37,971 nt of DNA. Origin: Acidaminobacter sp. GTDB taxonomy: Bacteria; Bacillota; Clostridia; Peptostreptococcales; Acidaminobacteraceae. The position numbers were made by a program, and so were the translations under genes. The stretch's first letter is position 1, and each line of letters begins with the position of its first letter. The stretch covers positions 1 through 37,971 of the forward strand of contig NZ_JAOTSB010000025.1 of NCBI RefSeq assembly GCF_030247605.1, read 5' to 3'. Below the pieces are notes generated by a model. That model saw only the letters and a list, made by a program, of their open reading frames with translations. It ran no database searches and was not told the DNA's origin. Shown in pieces: positions 18,231 through 27,460 of the stretch.

Positions 18231-18536
18231 ATGAAGTCATTTCTGATCAGCGATGACCTGGACACATTGATGGGGCTCAGACTGTCCGGCATCGCCGGCG
18301 AGCTCGTCCAGGACAGGGATAAAGCACTTGAGCTGCTGGAGAGAAAACTGGCAGATCCCGAGATTGGGATCGTCGTCCTGTCCAGCGGGGTACTTCACAA
18401 GATTGAAAAGGAAGTCATGGCAATTAAGCTCAAGGAAAAGAAAAAAATGATCGTTGAAGTGCCGGCAGTTGGGGGCAAATATGACAGCGGGTACATCACG
18501 CGCTACATACGCGACTCGATCGGCATTAAACTGTAA
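18231..18536 (+). CDS. ntpG: V/A-type ATPase subunit F
   Basis: 101 residues, the usual size of subunit F (also called NtpG in Enterococcus), a small Rossmann-like protein that binds the D subunit in the central stalk. MKSFLISDDLDTLMGLRLSGI and DPEIGIVVLSSGVLHKI are typical; the C-terminal YITRYIRDSIGIKL is the helix that docks on D. AAGGGAGCGG precedes the ATG. It lies 36 bases after ntpK and 17 bases before ntpE. Confidence 0.9.
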   Translation: MKSFLISDDLDTLMGLRLSGIAGELVQDRDKALELLERKLADPEIGIVVLSSGVLHKIEKEVMAIKLKEKKKMIVEVPAVGGKYDSGYITRYIRDSIGIKL

Positions 18537-18553
18537 CAGAGAGTTGGTGACCA

Positions 18554-19195
18554 ATGATTACAGTAGATGAAAAAATAGATGTGTTCACGAAAATCGTACT
18601 CGATCGCCTCGAGGAGTCCTACAGTGTTAAAATTTCCGAACTCGATGAGGAAACCTTCGAAGCGGTCAAAGAATACGAAGAGAAACTGAAGGAAAAATCC
18701 AGAAAATTTATTGAGGTTCATGAAGAGAATGCCCAGGGCGACGCGAGGAAAAAGATTTCCAAAGTGCTCAGTGGCGTCAGAACACAGATGCTGAGACTGA
18801 AGCACGATATTGTCCTGGAGCTTTGTGATGCCCTGAAGGCGCGGGTGAATGAATTCAGGAAAACACCTGAGTATCTTGAATTTCTGAAGCAGCGCATTCA
18901 TAAGTCTGTCGATGAACTGAATAAGTTTACAAGCATTGAAGTCGAAATTCTGGAAGAGGATTATTCGCGTTTTGGGGAGGTCCTGGCCAGCGAAATTAAA
19001 ATGCAAGGGTTTGACCCTGCCAAGGTAAAATGGGCGCCCGTCAAAAAAGGCATCATGGGCGGTCTCATTTTTTATAACGGCGAGCGGACGCTGAAGCTGG
19101 ACGGTTCCTTTGACATCCTGCTCGAAGACGCTGAAGTCGTGATGGGGCAGCTGGTTGCAGAGCTTCTGGAGGAACGGGGTGAGGCAGATGCATGA
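18554..19195 (+). CDS. ntpE: V/A-type ATPase peripheral-stalk subunit E
   Basis: 213 residues. The N-terminal half is long charged helix (VKEYEEKLKEKSRKFIEVHE...) and the C-terminal half a globular domain ending in ILLEDAEVVMGQLVAELLEERG, the pattern of subunit E, which with G/H forms the stator stalk that tops the A/B hexamer. The stop codon overlaps the start of ntpA by 8 bases (ATG 19188 inside the last codons), implying translational coupling. Confidence 0.85.
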   Translation: MITVDEKIDVFTKIVLDRLEESYSVKISELDEETFEAVKEYEEKLKEKSRKFIEVHEENAQGDARKKISKVLSGVRTQMLRLKHDIVLELCDALKARVNEFRKTPEYLEFLKQRIHKSVDELNKFTSIEVEILEEDYSRFGEVLASEIKMQGFDPAKVKWAPVKKGIMGGLIFYNGERTLKLDGSFDILLEDAEVVMGQLVAELLEERGEADA

Positions 19196-20954
19196 TCGTG
19201 GCCGAATAAAAATGGTCAATGGCCCGGTTGTCGGCGCCACAGACATGACGGGCTATAAAATGCGTGAAATGGTCATGGTAGGCCATCTTAAGCTGATTGG
19301 GGAGATCATCGCCATAGAAGGCAATGACGCCACCATTCAGGTTTACGAGGAGACCGAGGGTTTGAAAATTGGCGAACCGGTGACGTCCACCGGCAAGCCT
19401 TTATCCCTCAAACTTGGGCCTGGGCTGCTGGGCAATATCTTCGACGGCATCGAGCGGCCGCTGCTGGAGATCGAAAAAAACAATCCTGGCTTTATCAATG
19501 AGGGGATCGGCATGATTGCTATTGATGAGACCGTCCTCTGGAAAGTGGAAATGGATGTCGTCGTCGGGCAGCACCTCCTGCAGGGGATGTGTATGGCGAG
19601 TTTTCAGGAAACCCCTCTGATTGAGTTTCGCTGGATTGTACCGCCGGGTGTGGAGGGCGAAGTGACCTGGTGCGCACCCTCCGGGGAATACAACATAATA
19701 GAGCCATTAGTGAAAATCAGGAACAGAGAAGGTGATGAGGAGTCACTCTGCCTTCTGCAGGAATGGCCGGTCAGATCCCCTAGGCCGGTTTCAGAGCGCC
19801 TTGCGCTGTCGAAACCCCTGCTGACGGGCCAGCGTGTGCTGGACATCTTTTTCCCTATCGCCAAGGGCGGCACCGCCGCCATACCTGGTGGCTTCGGCAC
19901 GGGCAAAACCATGACCCAGCACCAGCTCGCAAAGTGGAGCGATGCGGATATTATTGTCTATATTGGCTGTGGCGAGCGGGGCAATGAAATGACGGATGTT
20001 CTGGAGCAGTTTCCAAGGCTGATCGACCCGGCATCAGGCCGTCCAATCATGGACCGGACGGTGCTGATCGCCAACACCTCCAATATGCCGGTTGCGGCCC
20101 GGGAGGCCAGTATTTATACCGGGATTACCATTGCGGAGTACTACCGGGACATGGGTTATGATGTCGCCATTATGGCGGACTCCACCTCTCGCTGGGCAGA
20201 AGCCCTGAGGGAGATCTCCGGCCGCCTGGAAGAAATGCCGGCGGAAGATGGCTACCCGGCCTACCTGCCATCCAGACTTGCGGAATTTTACGAGCGCGCC
20301 GGTTACGTCCGGACCATGGAAGGTCGGGACGCCTCTGTCACGATCATAGGTGCCGTTTCCCCGGCCGGCGGCGATTTCTCCGAGCCGGTGACGGAAAACA
20401 CCAAACGCTTTGTCAACGCCTTTCTGGCCCTCGACAAAAAGCTCGCGTATGCGCGCCACTACCCGTCAATTCACTGGCTGAACAGTTACAGCGGCTATAT
20501 CAAGATCCTTGCGCCATGGTACGCGGCCCATGTCAGTGCGGACCTCGTGGAGCTGCGGGCCGAAATGATCCGGCTTTTGTTTGAGGAAAACAAGCTGGCG
20601 GATATTGTTCAGCTCGTGGGCGAAGATGTCCTTCCGGATGATCAGCGCTTGATCCTGGAAGTGTCCAAAGTCCTGAAAATTGGATTTTTGCAGCAGAATG
20701 CCTTTCACAAGGACGACACCTATGTGCCTATTCAGAAGCAGTACCGCATGCTGACGGTCATAGCACATCTCTATGAGCGCGGCCTCGAAGCGGTCAGGAA
20801 AGGAATCCCTATTTCGGTAGTGCGCAATGAGTCGCTCTTCGAACGGGTCATTAAAATGAAGTACGACATCCCTAATGATGACTTGACCGGTCTGGATGTC
20901 CTCACGGAGCAGATCGATGATTACTTTGACTCGCTGATTAAAAAATATGCCTAA
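19188..20954 (+). CDS. ntpA: V/A-type ATPase catalytic subunit A
   Basis: 588 residues from ATG 19188 (MHDRGRIKMVNGPVVGA), preceded by GGGGTGAGG; an in-frame TTG at 19155 is less likely. It contains the V-type 'non-homologous' insert region (~110-190), the P-loop GGFGTGKT at 234-241, YIGCGERGNEMTDVL with the catalytic glutamate, and MADSTSRWAEALREISGRLEE. It hydrolyses or makes ATP in the A3B3 head. The gene follows ntpE with overlap and precedes ntpB by 12 bases. Confidence 0.97.
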   Translation: MHDRGRIKMVNGPVVGATDMTGYKMREMVMVGHLKLIGEIIAIEGNDATIQVYEETEGLKIGEPVTSTGKPLSLKLGPGLLGNIFDGIERPLLEIEKNNPGFINEGIGMIAIDETVLWKVEMDVVVGQHLLQGMCMASFQETPLIEFRWIVPPGVEGEVTWCAPSGEYNIIEPLVKIRNREGDEESLCLLQEWPVRSPRPVSERLALSKPLLTGQRVLDIFFPIAKGGTAAIPGGFGTGKTMTQHQLAKWSDADIIVYIGCGERGNEMTDVLEQFPRLIDPASGRPIMDRTVLIANTSNMPVAAREASIYTGITIAEYYRDMGYDVAIMADSTSRWAEALREISGRLEEMPAEDGYPAYLPSRLAEFYERAGYVRTMEGRDASVTIIGAVSPAGGDFSEPVTENTKRFVNAFLALDKKLAYARHYPSIHWLNSYSGYIKILAPWYAAHVSADLVELRAEMIRLLFEENKLADIVQLVGEDVLPDDQRLILEVSKVLKIGFLQQNAFHKDDTYVPIQKQYRMLTVIAHLYERGLEAVRKGIPISVVRNESLFERVIKMKYDIPNDDLTGLDVLTEQIDDYFDSLIKKYA

Positions 20955-20966
20955 GGGGGGACCAGC

Positions 20967-22346
20967 GTGGAAATTGCAAAAGAGTATCTGAAAATAGACA
21001 TGCTCGAAGGTCCGCTGATGGTCCTTTCAGGCGTTGAAAATGCTTCTTATGGTGAAATTATCAAGATTCGCGTCAAGGGCGACAAGGACAGGCTGGGCAA
21101 GGTGATCCGCCTTGAGGACAAGACCGTGGTCGCCCAGGTGTTTGAAGGCACCTCCGGTCTCTCCGCCACCAATGCGTCTGTACGTTTTACCGGCAGGCCT
21201 TTTGAACTGGTCATGTCCCCGGACATCCTGGGACGCTCCTTTGACGGCATAGGGCGGCCCATTGACGGCGGCGGTCCTATCTACGGCAACCTGCGCTACA
21301 ACATCAACGGCAGACCGATCAATCCCGTAGCCAGAAAATATCCCAGAGATTACATTGAAACCGGCGTTTCTTCCATTGATACGCTGATCACGCTGATCCG
21401 CGGGCAAAAGCTGCCTATCTTTTCAGGCAACGGCTTGCCTCACAATGAACTCGCCGCCCAGATTGTCCGCCAGGCTAAGCTTAGCGGCACATCGAGTGAC
21501 AAGTTCGCCGTGGTGTTTACCGCCATTGGTGTCAAGCACGATGACGCGGATTACTTCAGGCGAAGCTTCGAGGACTCGGGCGCTATTGATAAAGTCGTCA
21601 TGTTTGTCAACCTGGCGGACGACCCTATAGTCGAACGCGTCAGCACGCCGAGGTGTGCCTTGACGACTGCTGAATACCTGGCCTTTGAGCTGGGATATCA
21701 TGTCCTGGTCGTCATGACCGACCTGACCTCTTACTGCGAAGCCCTCCGGGAGGTGTCTTCGGCCCGGGAGGAAGTGCCTTCCAGAAAAGGCTATCCCGGC
21801 TACCTCTACTCTGACCTTGCCTCGCTGTACGAGCGGGCAGGCATGCTCCACAGCCGTGAAGGCTCCATTACCTTCCTGCCTATTCTGACAATGCCAAATG
21901 ATGACATCAGCCATCCTATTCCGGACCTGACAGGTTACATCACAGAAGGCCAGATTGTTCTCAGCCGTGAACTGCACCAGGACAATGTCTATCCGCCCAT
22001 CAACGTCCTGCCGAGCCTGTCGCGCCTCATGAAAGACGGCATTGGCGAGGGCTACACCACGAAAGAGCATCCGGATGTTGCCAACCAGCTGTTTTCATGC
22101 TATTCAAAAGTACAGGATATCCGCTCACTGGCTCAGATTATAGGTGAGAGCGACCTCACGGAGACAGATCAGCGCTATATGGCCTTTGGCCGGGCTTTTG
22201 AGAGTCAGTTTGTGCGGCAGCATCTGGACGAAAGCCGTGACATCAAAAAGAGTCTGGACATTGCCTGGGAAGTGCTCAGTATTCTTCCGAGGACTGAACT
22301 TGACCGCCTCAGTACAGATATTATTGACGCGTTCTACAGAGGTTAG
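20967..22346 (+). CDS. ntpB: V/A-type ATPase regulatory subunit B
   Basis: 459 residues starting at GTG 20967, with AAGGGGGG just upstream. In place of a P-loop it has [17 protein letters not shown], the mark of the non-catalytic B subunit, along with [20 protein letters not shown] and [20 protein letters not shown]. It forms the hexameric head with A. The spacing to subunit D is 12 bases. Confidence 0.97.
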   Translation: MEIAKEYLKIDMLEGPLMVLSGVENASYGEIIKIRVKGDKDRLGKVIRLEDKTVVAQVFEGTSGLSATNASVRFTGRPFELVMSPDILGRSFDGIGRPIDGGGPIYGNLRYNINGRPINPVARKYPRDYIETGVSSIDTLITLIRGQKLPIFSGNGLPHNELAAQIVRQAKLSGTSSDKFAVVFTAIGVKHDDADYFRRSFEDSGAIDKVVMFVNLADDPIVERVSTPRCALTTAEYLAFELGYHVLVVMTDLTSYCEALREVSSAREEVPSRKGYPGYLYSDLASLYERAGMLHSREGSITFLPILTMPNDDISHPIPDLTGYITEGQIVLSRELHQDNVYPPINVLPSLSRLMKDGIGEGYTTKEHPDVANQLFSCYSKVQDIRSLAQIIGESDLTETDQRYMAFGRAFESQFVRQHLDESRDIKKSLDIAWEVLSILPRTELDRLSTDIIDAFYRG

Positions 22347-22358
22347 GAGGGGTGCGGG

Positions 22359-22982
22359 ATGTATAGCAACATAGCGCCGACCAAAGCCAATCTGATCCGT
22401 GCAAAAAGCATGCTCGCCTTTTCTATCCGGGGCTATGAGCTTTTGGATCGGAAGCGGAATGTTCTGATCCGGGATATGATGGGGATGATGAACCGGGCCA
22501 ACCAGGTTCAGATCGAGATCCAGAATCGCTTTGAGGAAGCTTCCGAAGCGCTTAAGATTTCCAATATGCTGCTGGGGACCCAAACTATTGAAGAGATATC
22601 CATATCTATTCCTAAGGATGAGGAATTTGAGCTGCTCAGCCGCAGCGTCATGGGCGTAGAGCTGCCGATGGTCCGAAACGTACCCCAGCCCATTGACCCC
22701 AGTTATGGCGTCTTCAGGACGAACTCTGCCCTGGACAACGCCGTAGAGGCCTACAACGATCTGCGCCGAAAGCTATATGAGCTGGCCGAGATCGAAACCT
22801 CCATTTACAAGCTGGCTATGGAAATCAAGAAGACACAAAAGCGAACCAACGCCCTGGACCGCATTCAAATACCAAGGTACAGGGCCTTGGTCAAGGCTAT
22901 TTCGGAGACCCTTGAAGAAAAAGAGCGGGAGGATTTCTTCCGGCTTAAGAAGGTCAAGAAAAACGCTTCGAAAAAAATGTAA
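22359..22982 (+). CDS. ntpD: V/A-type ATPase subunit D (central rotor shaft)
   Basis: 207 residues. It starts with APTKANLIRAKSMLAFSIRGYELLDRKR and ends in a charged helix with TQKRTNALDRIQIPRYRALVKAI and KEREDFFRLKKVKK, the two antiparallel helices of the D-subunit rotor shaft. GAGGGGTGCGGG precedes the ATG. It is the last gene of the operon, with a GC-rich hairpin directly after its stop. Confidence 0.95.
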   Translation: MYSNIAPTKANLIRAKSMLAFSIRGYELLDRKRNVLIRDMMGMMNRANQVQIEIQNRFEEASEALKISNMLLGTQTIEEISISIPKDEEFELLSRSVMGVELPMVRNVPQPIDPSYGVFRTNSALDNAVEAYNDLRRKLYELAEIETSIYKLAMEIKKTQKRTNALDRIQIPRYRALVKAISETLEEKEREDFFRLKKVKKNASKKM

Positions 22983-22986
22983 ATCA

Positions 22987-23026
22987 GCGGGCGAGGGGAA
23001 ACGCATAGTTTCCTCCGCCCGCTTCT
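22987..23026 (+). terminator. Terminator-like hairpin after the V/A-ATPase operon
   Basis: GCGGGCGAGGGGAAAC (22987-23002) pairs with GTTTCCTCCGCCCGC (23008-23022) with one imperfection. The following TTCTCACTTGTATTTT is only moderately T-rich, so termination may be partial. Confidence 0.6.
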
Positions 23027-23061
23027 CACTTGTATTTTGCAAAGAGTTTTGCATTCCCTCA

Positions 23062-23090
23062 TTTTCTTTTTGCCGCCGAAAGGATATAAT
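23062..23090 (+). promoter_or_regulatory. Possible promoter of kal-kce
   Basis: A perfect TATAAT at 23085-23090 with a poor -35 (TTTTCT, 23062-23067) at 17-base spacing. It lies ~50 bases before the kal start. The weak -35 suggests regulated or activator-dependent use. Confidence 0.4.
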
Positions 23091-23138
23091 AGCCTTGGGT
23101 GCAAGAACAGGGTCGGGTTAACCTTTGGAGGTTATCAC

Positions 23139-23522
23139 ATGTCAAAAGCAATGATCAGAATCAGAATGAGCATGCACGACGCGCATTACGGCGGCAACTT
23201 GGTGGATGGCGCAAAAATGCTCAATTTATTTGGGGATGTCGCCACCGAGCTTCTCATCCGTCAGGACGGGGACGAAGGACTTTTTGCGGGCTATGAGTCT
23301 GTAGAATTTCTAGCGCCTGTCTATGCGGGGGATTACATAGAAGCCGTCGGCGAGATCGTCAAAGTCGGAAATTCTTCTCGGAAAATGGTCTTCGAGGCCA
23401 GAAAAGTCATCATTCCAAGACCGGACATCAACGATTCCGCTTGTGACGTACTTGAAGAGCCTATTGTGGTCTGTCGCGCGACAGGCACCTGTGTGGTTCC
23501 TAAAGACAAGCAGCGCAAATAG
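23139..23522 (+). CDS. kal: 3-aminobutyryl-CoA ammonia-lyase, hotdog fold
   Basis: 127 residues from ATG 23139, with TTTGGAGG 8 bases upstream; longer frames reaching 23037 are unsupported. The sequence ([52 protein letters not shown]) is the hotdog-fold Kal of the lysine fermentation pathway, a ~127-residue family that removes ammonia from L-3-aminobutyryl-CoA to give crotonyl-CoA. The Kce gene follows after 12 bases, which strongly supports the assignment. Other hotdog thioesterase-like activities are the main alternative. Confidence 0.85.
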   Translation: MSKAMIRIRMSMHDAHYGGNLVDGAKMLNLFGDVATELLIRQDGDEGLFAGYESVEFLAPVYAGDYIEAVGEIVKVGNSSRKMVFEARKVIIPRPDINDSACDVLEEPIVVCRATGTCVVPKDKQRK

Positions 23523-23534
23523 GAGGTGGCCTGA

Positions 23535-24350
23535 ATGCAAAAATTGATCATTACTGCCGCGCTGACCGGTGCGGAGGTAACCAAGGAAATTCAGCCAAAC
23601 CTTCCGGTGACGCCGGATGAAATAGCTGAAGCTGCTTATGAGTGCTGGAAAGCTGGCGCATCCATAGTTCACGTGCACGCGCGGGACGCGGAAGGCAATC
23701 CAACGCAGTCGGGAGACGTCTACAAAGAAATCATAGATAAAGTCAGCGCCAAGTGTGACATCATTGTCCAGCCGTCCACGGGCGGCGCGACCTGGCATAC
23801 GCCTGAGCAGAGGCTGCAGCCGGTCGAGCTGGCGCCCGAAATGGCGACCCTCAGCTGTGGTACCTGTAACTTTGGGGATGAAGTGTTCATGAATACCCAG
23901 GAGAATATTGAGATCTTCGCCAAGCGTATGCAGGAAATGGGCGTCAAGCCTGAAATTGAAGTGTTTGAGCGCGGAATGATCGACACAGCCAAAGGGCTGG
24001 TCAAGAAAGGCTTGATCAGCGCGCCGCTCCATTTTGACTTCGTCCTCGGTGTGCCGGGCGCTTGTCCGGGGAATCCGGAGGACCTTATGTACATGGTCCA
24101 TCAGATCCCGTCAGACGCGACCTGGACGGTTGCTGGCGTAGGCCGCTTCGAGACACCCCTTGCCGCCATGGCCATTATTATGGGAGGCCACGTCCGCGTT
24201 GGCTTCGAGGACAACGTCTACTACAGCAAGGGTGTCAAGGCAGATTCCAATGCCCAGCTCGTTGCCAGGGTTGTAAGACTGGCCGCAGAGCTTGGCAGGG
24301 AAGTCGCAACACCAGCTGAAGCGAGACGGATCCTAGGCATTGCGAAATAG
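23535..24350 (+). CDS. kce: 3-keto-5-aminohexanoate cleavage enzyme (BKACE/DUF849 family)
   Basis: 271 residues. It is a TIM-barrel member of the BKACE family, converting 3-keto-5-aminohexanoate plus acetyl-CoA into acetoacetate and 3-aminobutyryl-CoA, the step before Kal. The Zn-site His46 and His48 lie in IVHVHARD, with Glu225 in RVGFEDN as the third ligand. Residues at positions expected for Kce are present: Glu14 (near the substrate amino group), Ser81 (QPSTGG), Thr105, Arg221 and Asp226. The acidic Glu14 supports an amino-substituted substrate rather than another BKACE substrate. TAGGAGGTGG precedes the ATG. A terminator ends the kal-kce unit. Confidence 0.92.
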   Translation: MQKLIITAALTGAEVTKEIQPNLPVTPDEIAEAAYECWKAGASIVHVHARDAEGNPTQSGDVYKEIIDKVSAKCDIIVQPSTGGATWHTPEQRLQPVELAPEMATLSCGTCNFGDEVFMNTQENIEIFAKRMQEMGVKPEIEVFERGMIDTAKGLVKKGLISAPLHFDFVLGVPGACPGNPEDLMYMVHQIPSDATWTVAGVGRFETPLAAMAIIMGGHVRVGFEDNVYYSKGVKADSNAQLVARVVRLAAELGREVATPAEARRILGIAK

Positions 24351-24366
24351 TTTTTAGAGCAGACTA

Positions 24367-24398
24367 AAGCAGCCCGGCGCACTTGACGGGCTGCTTTT
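24367..24398 (+). terminator. Rho-independent terminator of kal-kce
   Basis: AAGCAGCCCG (24367-24376) and CGGGCTGCTT (24387-24396) form a perfect 10-bp stem with a 10-base loop, ending in TTTT. Confidence 0.85.
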
Positions 24399-24445
24399 AT
24401 CACGACTGAAGCAGGTTTAGGACAGTCCCCAAGGCAAGGAGGCTT

Positions 24446-25207
24446 ATGCCGATGGTCACCAGCATTCACTTTCAACACAACGGAAGATCTTACGAGGTCG
24501 CCGTCAAGCGCGAACAGCGCATGGATTACCGCCTCAAGATCAAAAAGTCCGGTGGCTTGGTCGCCTCAATCCCCAAAAGGGCTTCGCTGAAGTCCCTTGA
24601 GGATTTCCTTGAGCACGGTCGAGCGGAAATTGGGAAGTATCTCGACCGGGTGTCGGCCTATGCGAATCAAACGCCAAAGTACACGTTTTCTGAAGGTGAG
24701 TACATTACCATTGCAGAGCGCCCTTTCAGGGTGGTGAAGGCGGCGATTAAACCCGGACATAAGCTAAAGGCAGCTGTGGATGAGAAACGGCTGGAAATCC
24801 ACATTTATTCAGGGACTAAATTGAATGAATCACCTTCTGCAACCTACGAGCAACAGGCAGCCGAGGCGGTGGAAGAGGCGCTGATGGTTTTTTCCAAGAC
24901 TTGGTTTGCGAGGCGCGTACAGTATTACGGACAGCGAATGTCCCTTCAGCCGAGTGCTGTCAAAATAAGTCGTGCTAAGACTCGTTACGGCAGCTGCAGC
25001 AGCAGAGGGAGCCTCAATTTCTGCTGGCGAATCCTTCTGGCGCCTCAATTTATCGCGGATTATATCGTCGTGCACGAACTGGCGCATTTGGCCCATCTCA
25101 ATCATTCCAAGGCATTCTATTCGGTCGTGGAAAGCGCGATGCCGGATTACAGGAACGCGCAGAACTGGTTGAAAAAGAATGCGGCTCTCTTGGAATGGCC
25201 GGTGTGA
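24446..25207 (+). CDS. YgjP-like zinc metallopeptidase (DUF45/WLM type)
   Basis: 253 residues from ATG 24446, with AAGGAGG just upstream. The N-terminal ~100 residues form a beta-rich region; the C-terminal half carries AKTRYGSCSSRGSLNFCWRIL, then VVHELAHLAHLNHSKAFY. HELAH (210-214) with a downstream His gives the zinc site of the SprT/YgjP-like metallopeptidase group. The family is widespread and its physiological substrates are poorly known; some members sit next to restriction or DNA-repair genes, which is not the case here. It stands as a single gene between two terminators. Confidence 0.88.
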   Translation: MPMVTSIHFQHNGRSYEVAVKREQRMDYRLKIKKSGGLVASIPKRASLKSLEDFLEHGRAEIGKYLDRVSAYANQTPKYTFSEGEYITIAERPFRVVKAAIKPGHKLKAAVDEKRLEIHIYSGTKLNESPSATYEQQAAEAVEEALMVFSKTWFARRVQYYGQRMSLQPSAVKISRAKTRYGSCSSRGSLNFCWRILLAPQFIADYIVVHELAHLAHLNHSKAFYSVVESAMPDYRNAQNWLKKNAALLEWPV

Positions 25208-25208
25208 A

Positions 25209-25285
25209 TAAAAATAAGAAGAGGAAGCAGCGCAGAAAGTCAAAGTTCTGACTTTCATGGCGTGGCTTCCTCTATTTCCTTATTT
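25209..25285. terminator. Bidirectional terminator between convergent genes
   Basis: A long stem: AGAGGAAGC (25220-25228) with GCTTCCTCT (25265-25273), and inner arms GAAAGTCA (25235-25242) with TGACTTTC (25249-25256). T-rich tracts flank both sides (TTTCCTTATTTTT on plus, TTCTTATTTTTATT on minus), so it can end both convergent transcripts. Confidence 0.85.
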
Positions 25286-25288
25286 TTC

Positions 25289-27097
25289 TTATTCATTTAA
25301 TGAAGTGATATTTTCATAATTCTCATAAAAGGCAGCCCGATCCAGCCAAAAATATTTTAGTGGCGGATTTGAAGTGTTGGCAGTGTATTCGTGTCCAATA
25401 TCCATGACACGCCATTCACCGTTGATGAAAACCTCCACCCAGATATGTTGGTGTGCAATGCCTTCGCCGGTCGTCATTCTGGCGGGGATCCCAATAGCTC
25501 TTAAAAAGGAAGCGTAAAGCAGGCCAATCTCCTCTTCGGTGCCAATTTCCTTGTCGAAGACCTCCAGTGCATTTCTCTTAAATGGCTCTCTTGAGTCGTC
25601 CAATTCAATATTCTCGAGAATCCAGAGATACAATGCCCGGGCTTTTCCGTATTGCGTCACTTCTTTGTAGCTCAGCAAATTTGAGACGCTTGAAATTTGC
25701 TCGTGATCAGCAGGGATTCTGACGGTAGGCACCAAATAACGGATCTTGTCACTGCTCGTGTTGATCAGGCTGAACTGCATGACATTATTGCGGTGGTAAT
25801 TGATCCGCGGTTCAAAGTTGAGATCCCGTTTTGCGTCAAAAATGAATCCGTTTTTATCCAGCGTTTCAATCAGAACGTTGTGTTTGCCAAGACCAAACGG
25901 CAGGTAAATCCTGGTGCTGAATTTCCCCCCTTGGACAGGCACGACAAATTCGAGTTTGTCGGTTCCTTTTGAAACTGTGATCAGAAATTGTTCGACTCCG
26001 TCCGGGTTAAGAAGTGTACCTTCAAAGCGCTGGGAATTAAAAGCGAGCTGGTTTGAAAAGAGCTCGTGATCCAGGGTGACGCCGAACTCAAAGAAATTCC
26101 GGTATTCTACATAATGCTCCTCCGACTCCCGTATGGTCAGCATGTCGACCTGAAAGCTTTCAGCCACATTTCGAATAATACTTTTGGCGTAGACCGGATC
26201 AATGTAATCGTTATAGGCGAAATGTAGATTATAGCCAATATTTTCCTGCAAAAAGACATAGTTGACGTTGTGAATGATTTCGGGTCCTTGACGGACGTCA
26301 TATTCAAGAGAATGTGAGTCGATTCTCGTGGTGGTCATGGTATCGATCCCAATGGTGCCTGCAAGGCCCGACCCGGCTTTTTTGACATCATCAAGGACCG
26401 TCTCCTGCCAATCTTCAAGAGTGGTGCCTGCCCCTTGTCGTTCCGCCATGATTTCGACGCTGAACTGTTCATAACTGTCGATAAAACCAAAACTTTGGCG
26501 TTCTGATGTCAGACGTTCCCAGTGAAGCGGGACTGAAATGTTGACGCCATGGGCATCTACAAAAATCTTCTTATAAAACGAATCTTTAAAGAAGGTAAAT
26601 TTGTATCCTGCCTCGCCGGACACCAAAGTGTAAGTGCCGGTCGCCGGATCCCAGCTATCCTGGAAGTCCAGTGCGGCGGCGATCAGACTTACAGGCAGGT
26701 AAAGCCGGTTGTCTTCTTCGAAGACCGCCCCTTGTAAAGAGATTGGGGCGCCGTTGATGTAGGCGGTCTCGCTGTCCTTGACAATTTTAATGAACAGGTT
26801 ATTCTTATAGAGGACGGCGTCCTGTTCGTCATGACGCTGATAATACAGCCTAAGCTCAGAGGCGAGCTCAATGAGCGGCACATAGACGATCCCGCCACGG
26901 ACAACAGGCATAGTTTTAAATTCGAGTTTTCTTTCATTCAGATAGATTGAGATCTCCCTGATTGCGCTGTTTCCGAAAGATAAGCTGCCTGCAGCTTCGG
27001 TCAGTGGGGCCAGGGCAATCACTGAAATCAACAATGCGCAGAGTGCTTTTTTCACAGTTTGAATGCGTTGAATTGCAGACACCCCCCTTACGATCAT
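25289..27097 (-). CDS. Secreted protein with copper-amine-oxidase-N-like and inactive transglutaminase-like domains
   Basis: 602 residues. A signal peptide ends near LAPLTEAAG. Residues ~35-150 read like the 'copper amine oxidase N-terminal' (stalk) domain, with GGIVYVPLIELASEL and NRLYLPVSLIAAAL. A beta-rich middle follows, and residues ~475-580 resemble a transglutaminase-like domain (RAIGIPARMTTGEG, HQHIWVEVFINGEWRVMDIG). His551 and Asp566 are in place, but the nucleophile position, usually GVCEGYA, reads GTEEEIG, so Glu521 replaces Cys. The mature part contains no cysteine. The start is uncertain: ATG 27097 has no good Shine-Dalgarno, while AAGGGGGG lies just inside it; GTG starts at residues 6 or 15 are possible. 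It is a lone gene and its role is unknown. Confidence 0.75.
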   Translation of the reverse strand: MIVRGVSAIQRIQTVKKALCALLISVIALAPLTEAAGSLSFGNSAIREISIYLNERKLEFKTMPVVRGGIVYVPLIELASELRLYYQRHDEQDAVLYKNNLFIKIVKDSETAYINGAPISLQGAVFEEDNRLYLPVSLIAAALDFQDSWDPATGTYTLVSGEAGYKFTFFKDSFYKKIFVDAHGVNISVPLHWERLTSERQSFGFIDSYEQFSVEIMAERQGAGTTLEDWQETVLDDVKKAGSGLAGTIGIDTMTTTRIDSHSLEYDVRQGPEIIHNVNYVFLQENIGYNLHFAYNDYIDPVYAKSIIRNVAESFQVDMLTIRESEEHYVEYRNFFEFGVTLDHELFSNQLAFNSQRFEGTLLNPDGVEQFLITVSKGTDKLEFVVPVQGGKFSTRIYLPFGLGKHNVLIETLDKNGFIFDAKRDLNFEPRINYHRNNVMQFSLINTSSDKIRYLVPTVRIPADHEQISSVSNLLSYKEVTQYGKARALYLWILENIELDDSREPFKRNALEVFDKEIGTEEEIGLLYASFLRAIGIPARMTTGEGIAHQHIWVEVFINGEWRVMDIGHEYTANTSNPPLKYFWLDRAAFYENYENITSLNE

Positions 27098-27136
27098 TTG
27101 GTCAATTTCAATACAGGATAACTATATCATGCGGAC

Positions 27137-27165
27137 TTGCATCAGGAAAGACCTTGTGCTATAAT
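27137..27165 (+). promoter_or_regulatory. Promoter P1 of rpmE
   Basis: TTGCAT (27137-27142), a 17-base spacer, and TATAAT (27160-27165) preceded by TGC (extended -10). Confidence 0.7.
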
Positions 27166-27173
27166 TTAATGGC

Positions 27174-27202
27174 TTGACAGAACGCTACCAATCTCATATT
27201 AT
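27174..27202 (+). promoter_or_regulatory. Promoter P2 of rpmE
   Basis: A perfect TTGACA (27174-27179), a 17-base spacer and TATTAT (27197-27202), starting just after P1. Tandem promoters fit a ribosomal-protein gene. Confidence 0.75.
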
Positions 27203-27245
27203 TTATAAAGTGAACTCAGTACTAATCGGAAAGAGGTGAACGTAG

Positions 27246-27443
27246 GTGAAAGAGGGCATTCATCCTAACTACAATGAAGTTGAAGTGAAGTGCGCATGCG
27301 GAAACACTTTCAAGACAAAGTCGACTAACAAGGCAATCCATGTCGAAGTTTGTTCAGAGTGTCATCCTTATTATACCGGTACGCAGAAGCAAGTTGAGCG
27401 CGGCGGTAGAGCAGACAAATTCAAGCAGAAATATGGCTTATAG
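27246..27443 (+). CDS. rpmE: Ribosomal protein bL31, zinc-binding form
   Basis: 65 residues from GTG 27246 ([21 protein letters not shown]), with AAAGAGGTGAA upstream. Cys16, Cys18, Cys36 and Cys39 are the four zinc ligands of the C+ form of L31, which is used when zinc is plentiful. [25 protein letters not shown] is typical. No second, Cys-less L31 is in the window. A terminator follows immediately. Confidence 0.97.
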   Translation: MKEGIHPNYNEVEVKCACGNTFKTKSTNKAIHVEVCSECHPYYTGTQKQVERGGRADKFKQKYGL

Positions 27444-27460
27444 AATCACTTCAGTAATTG

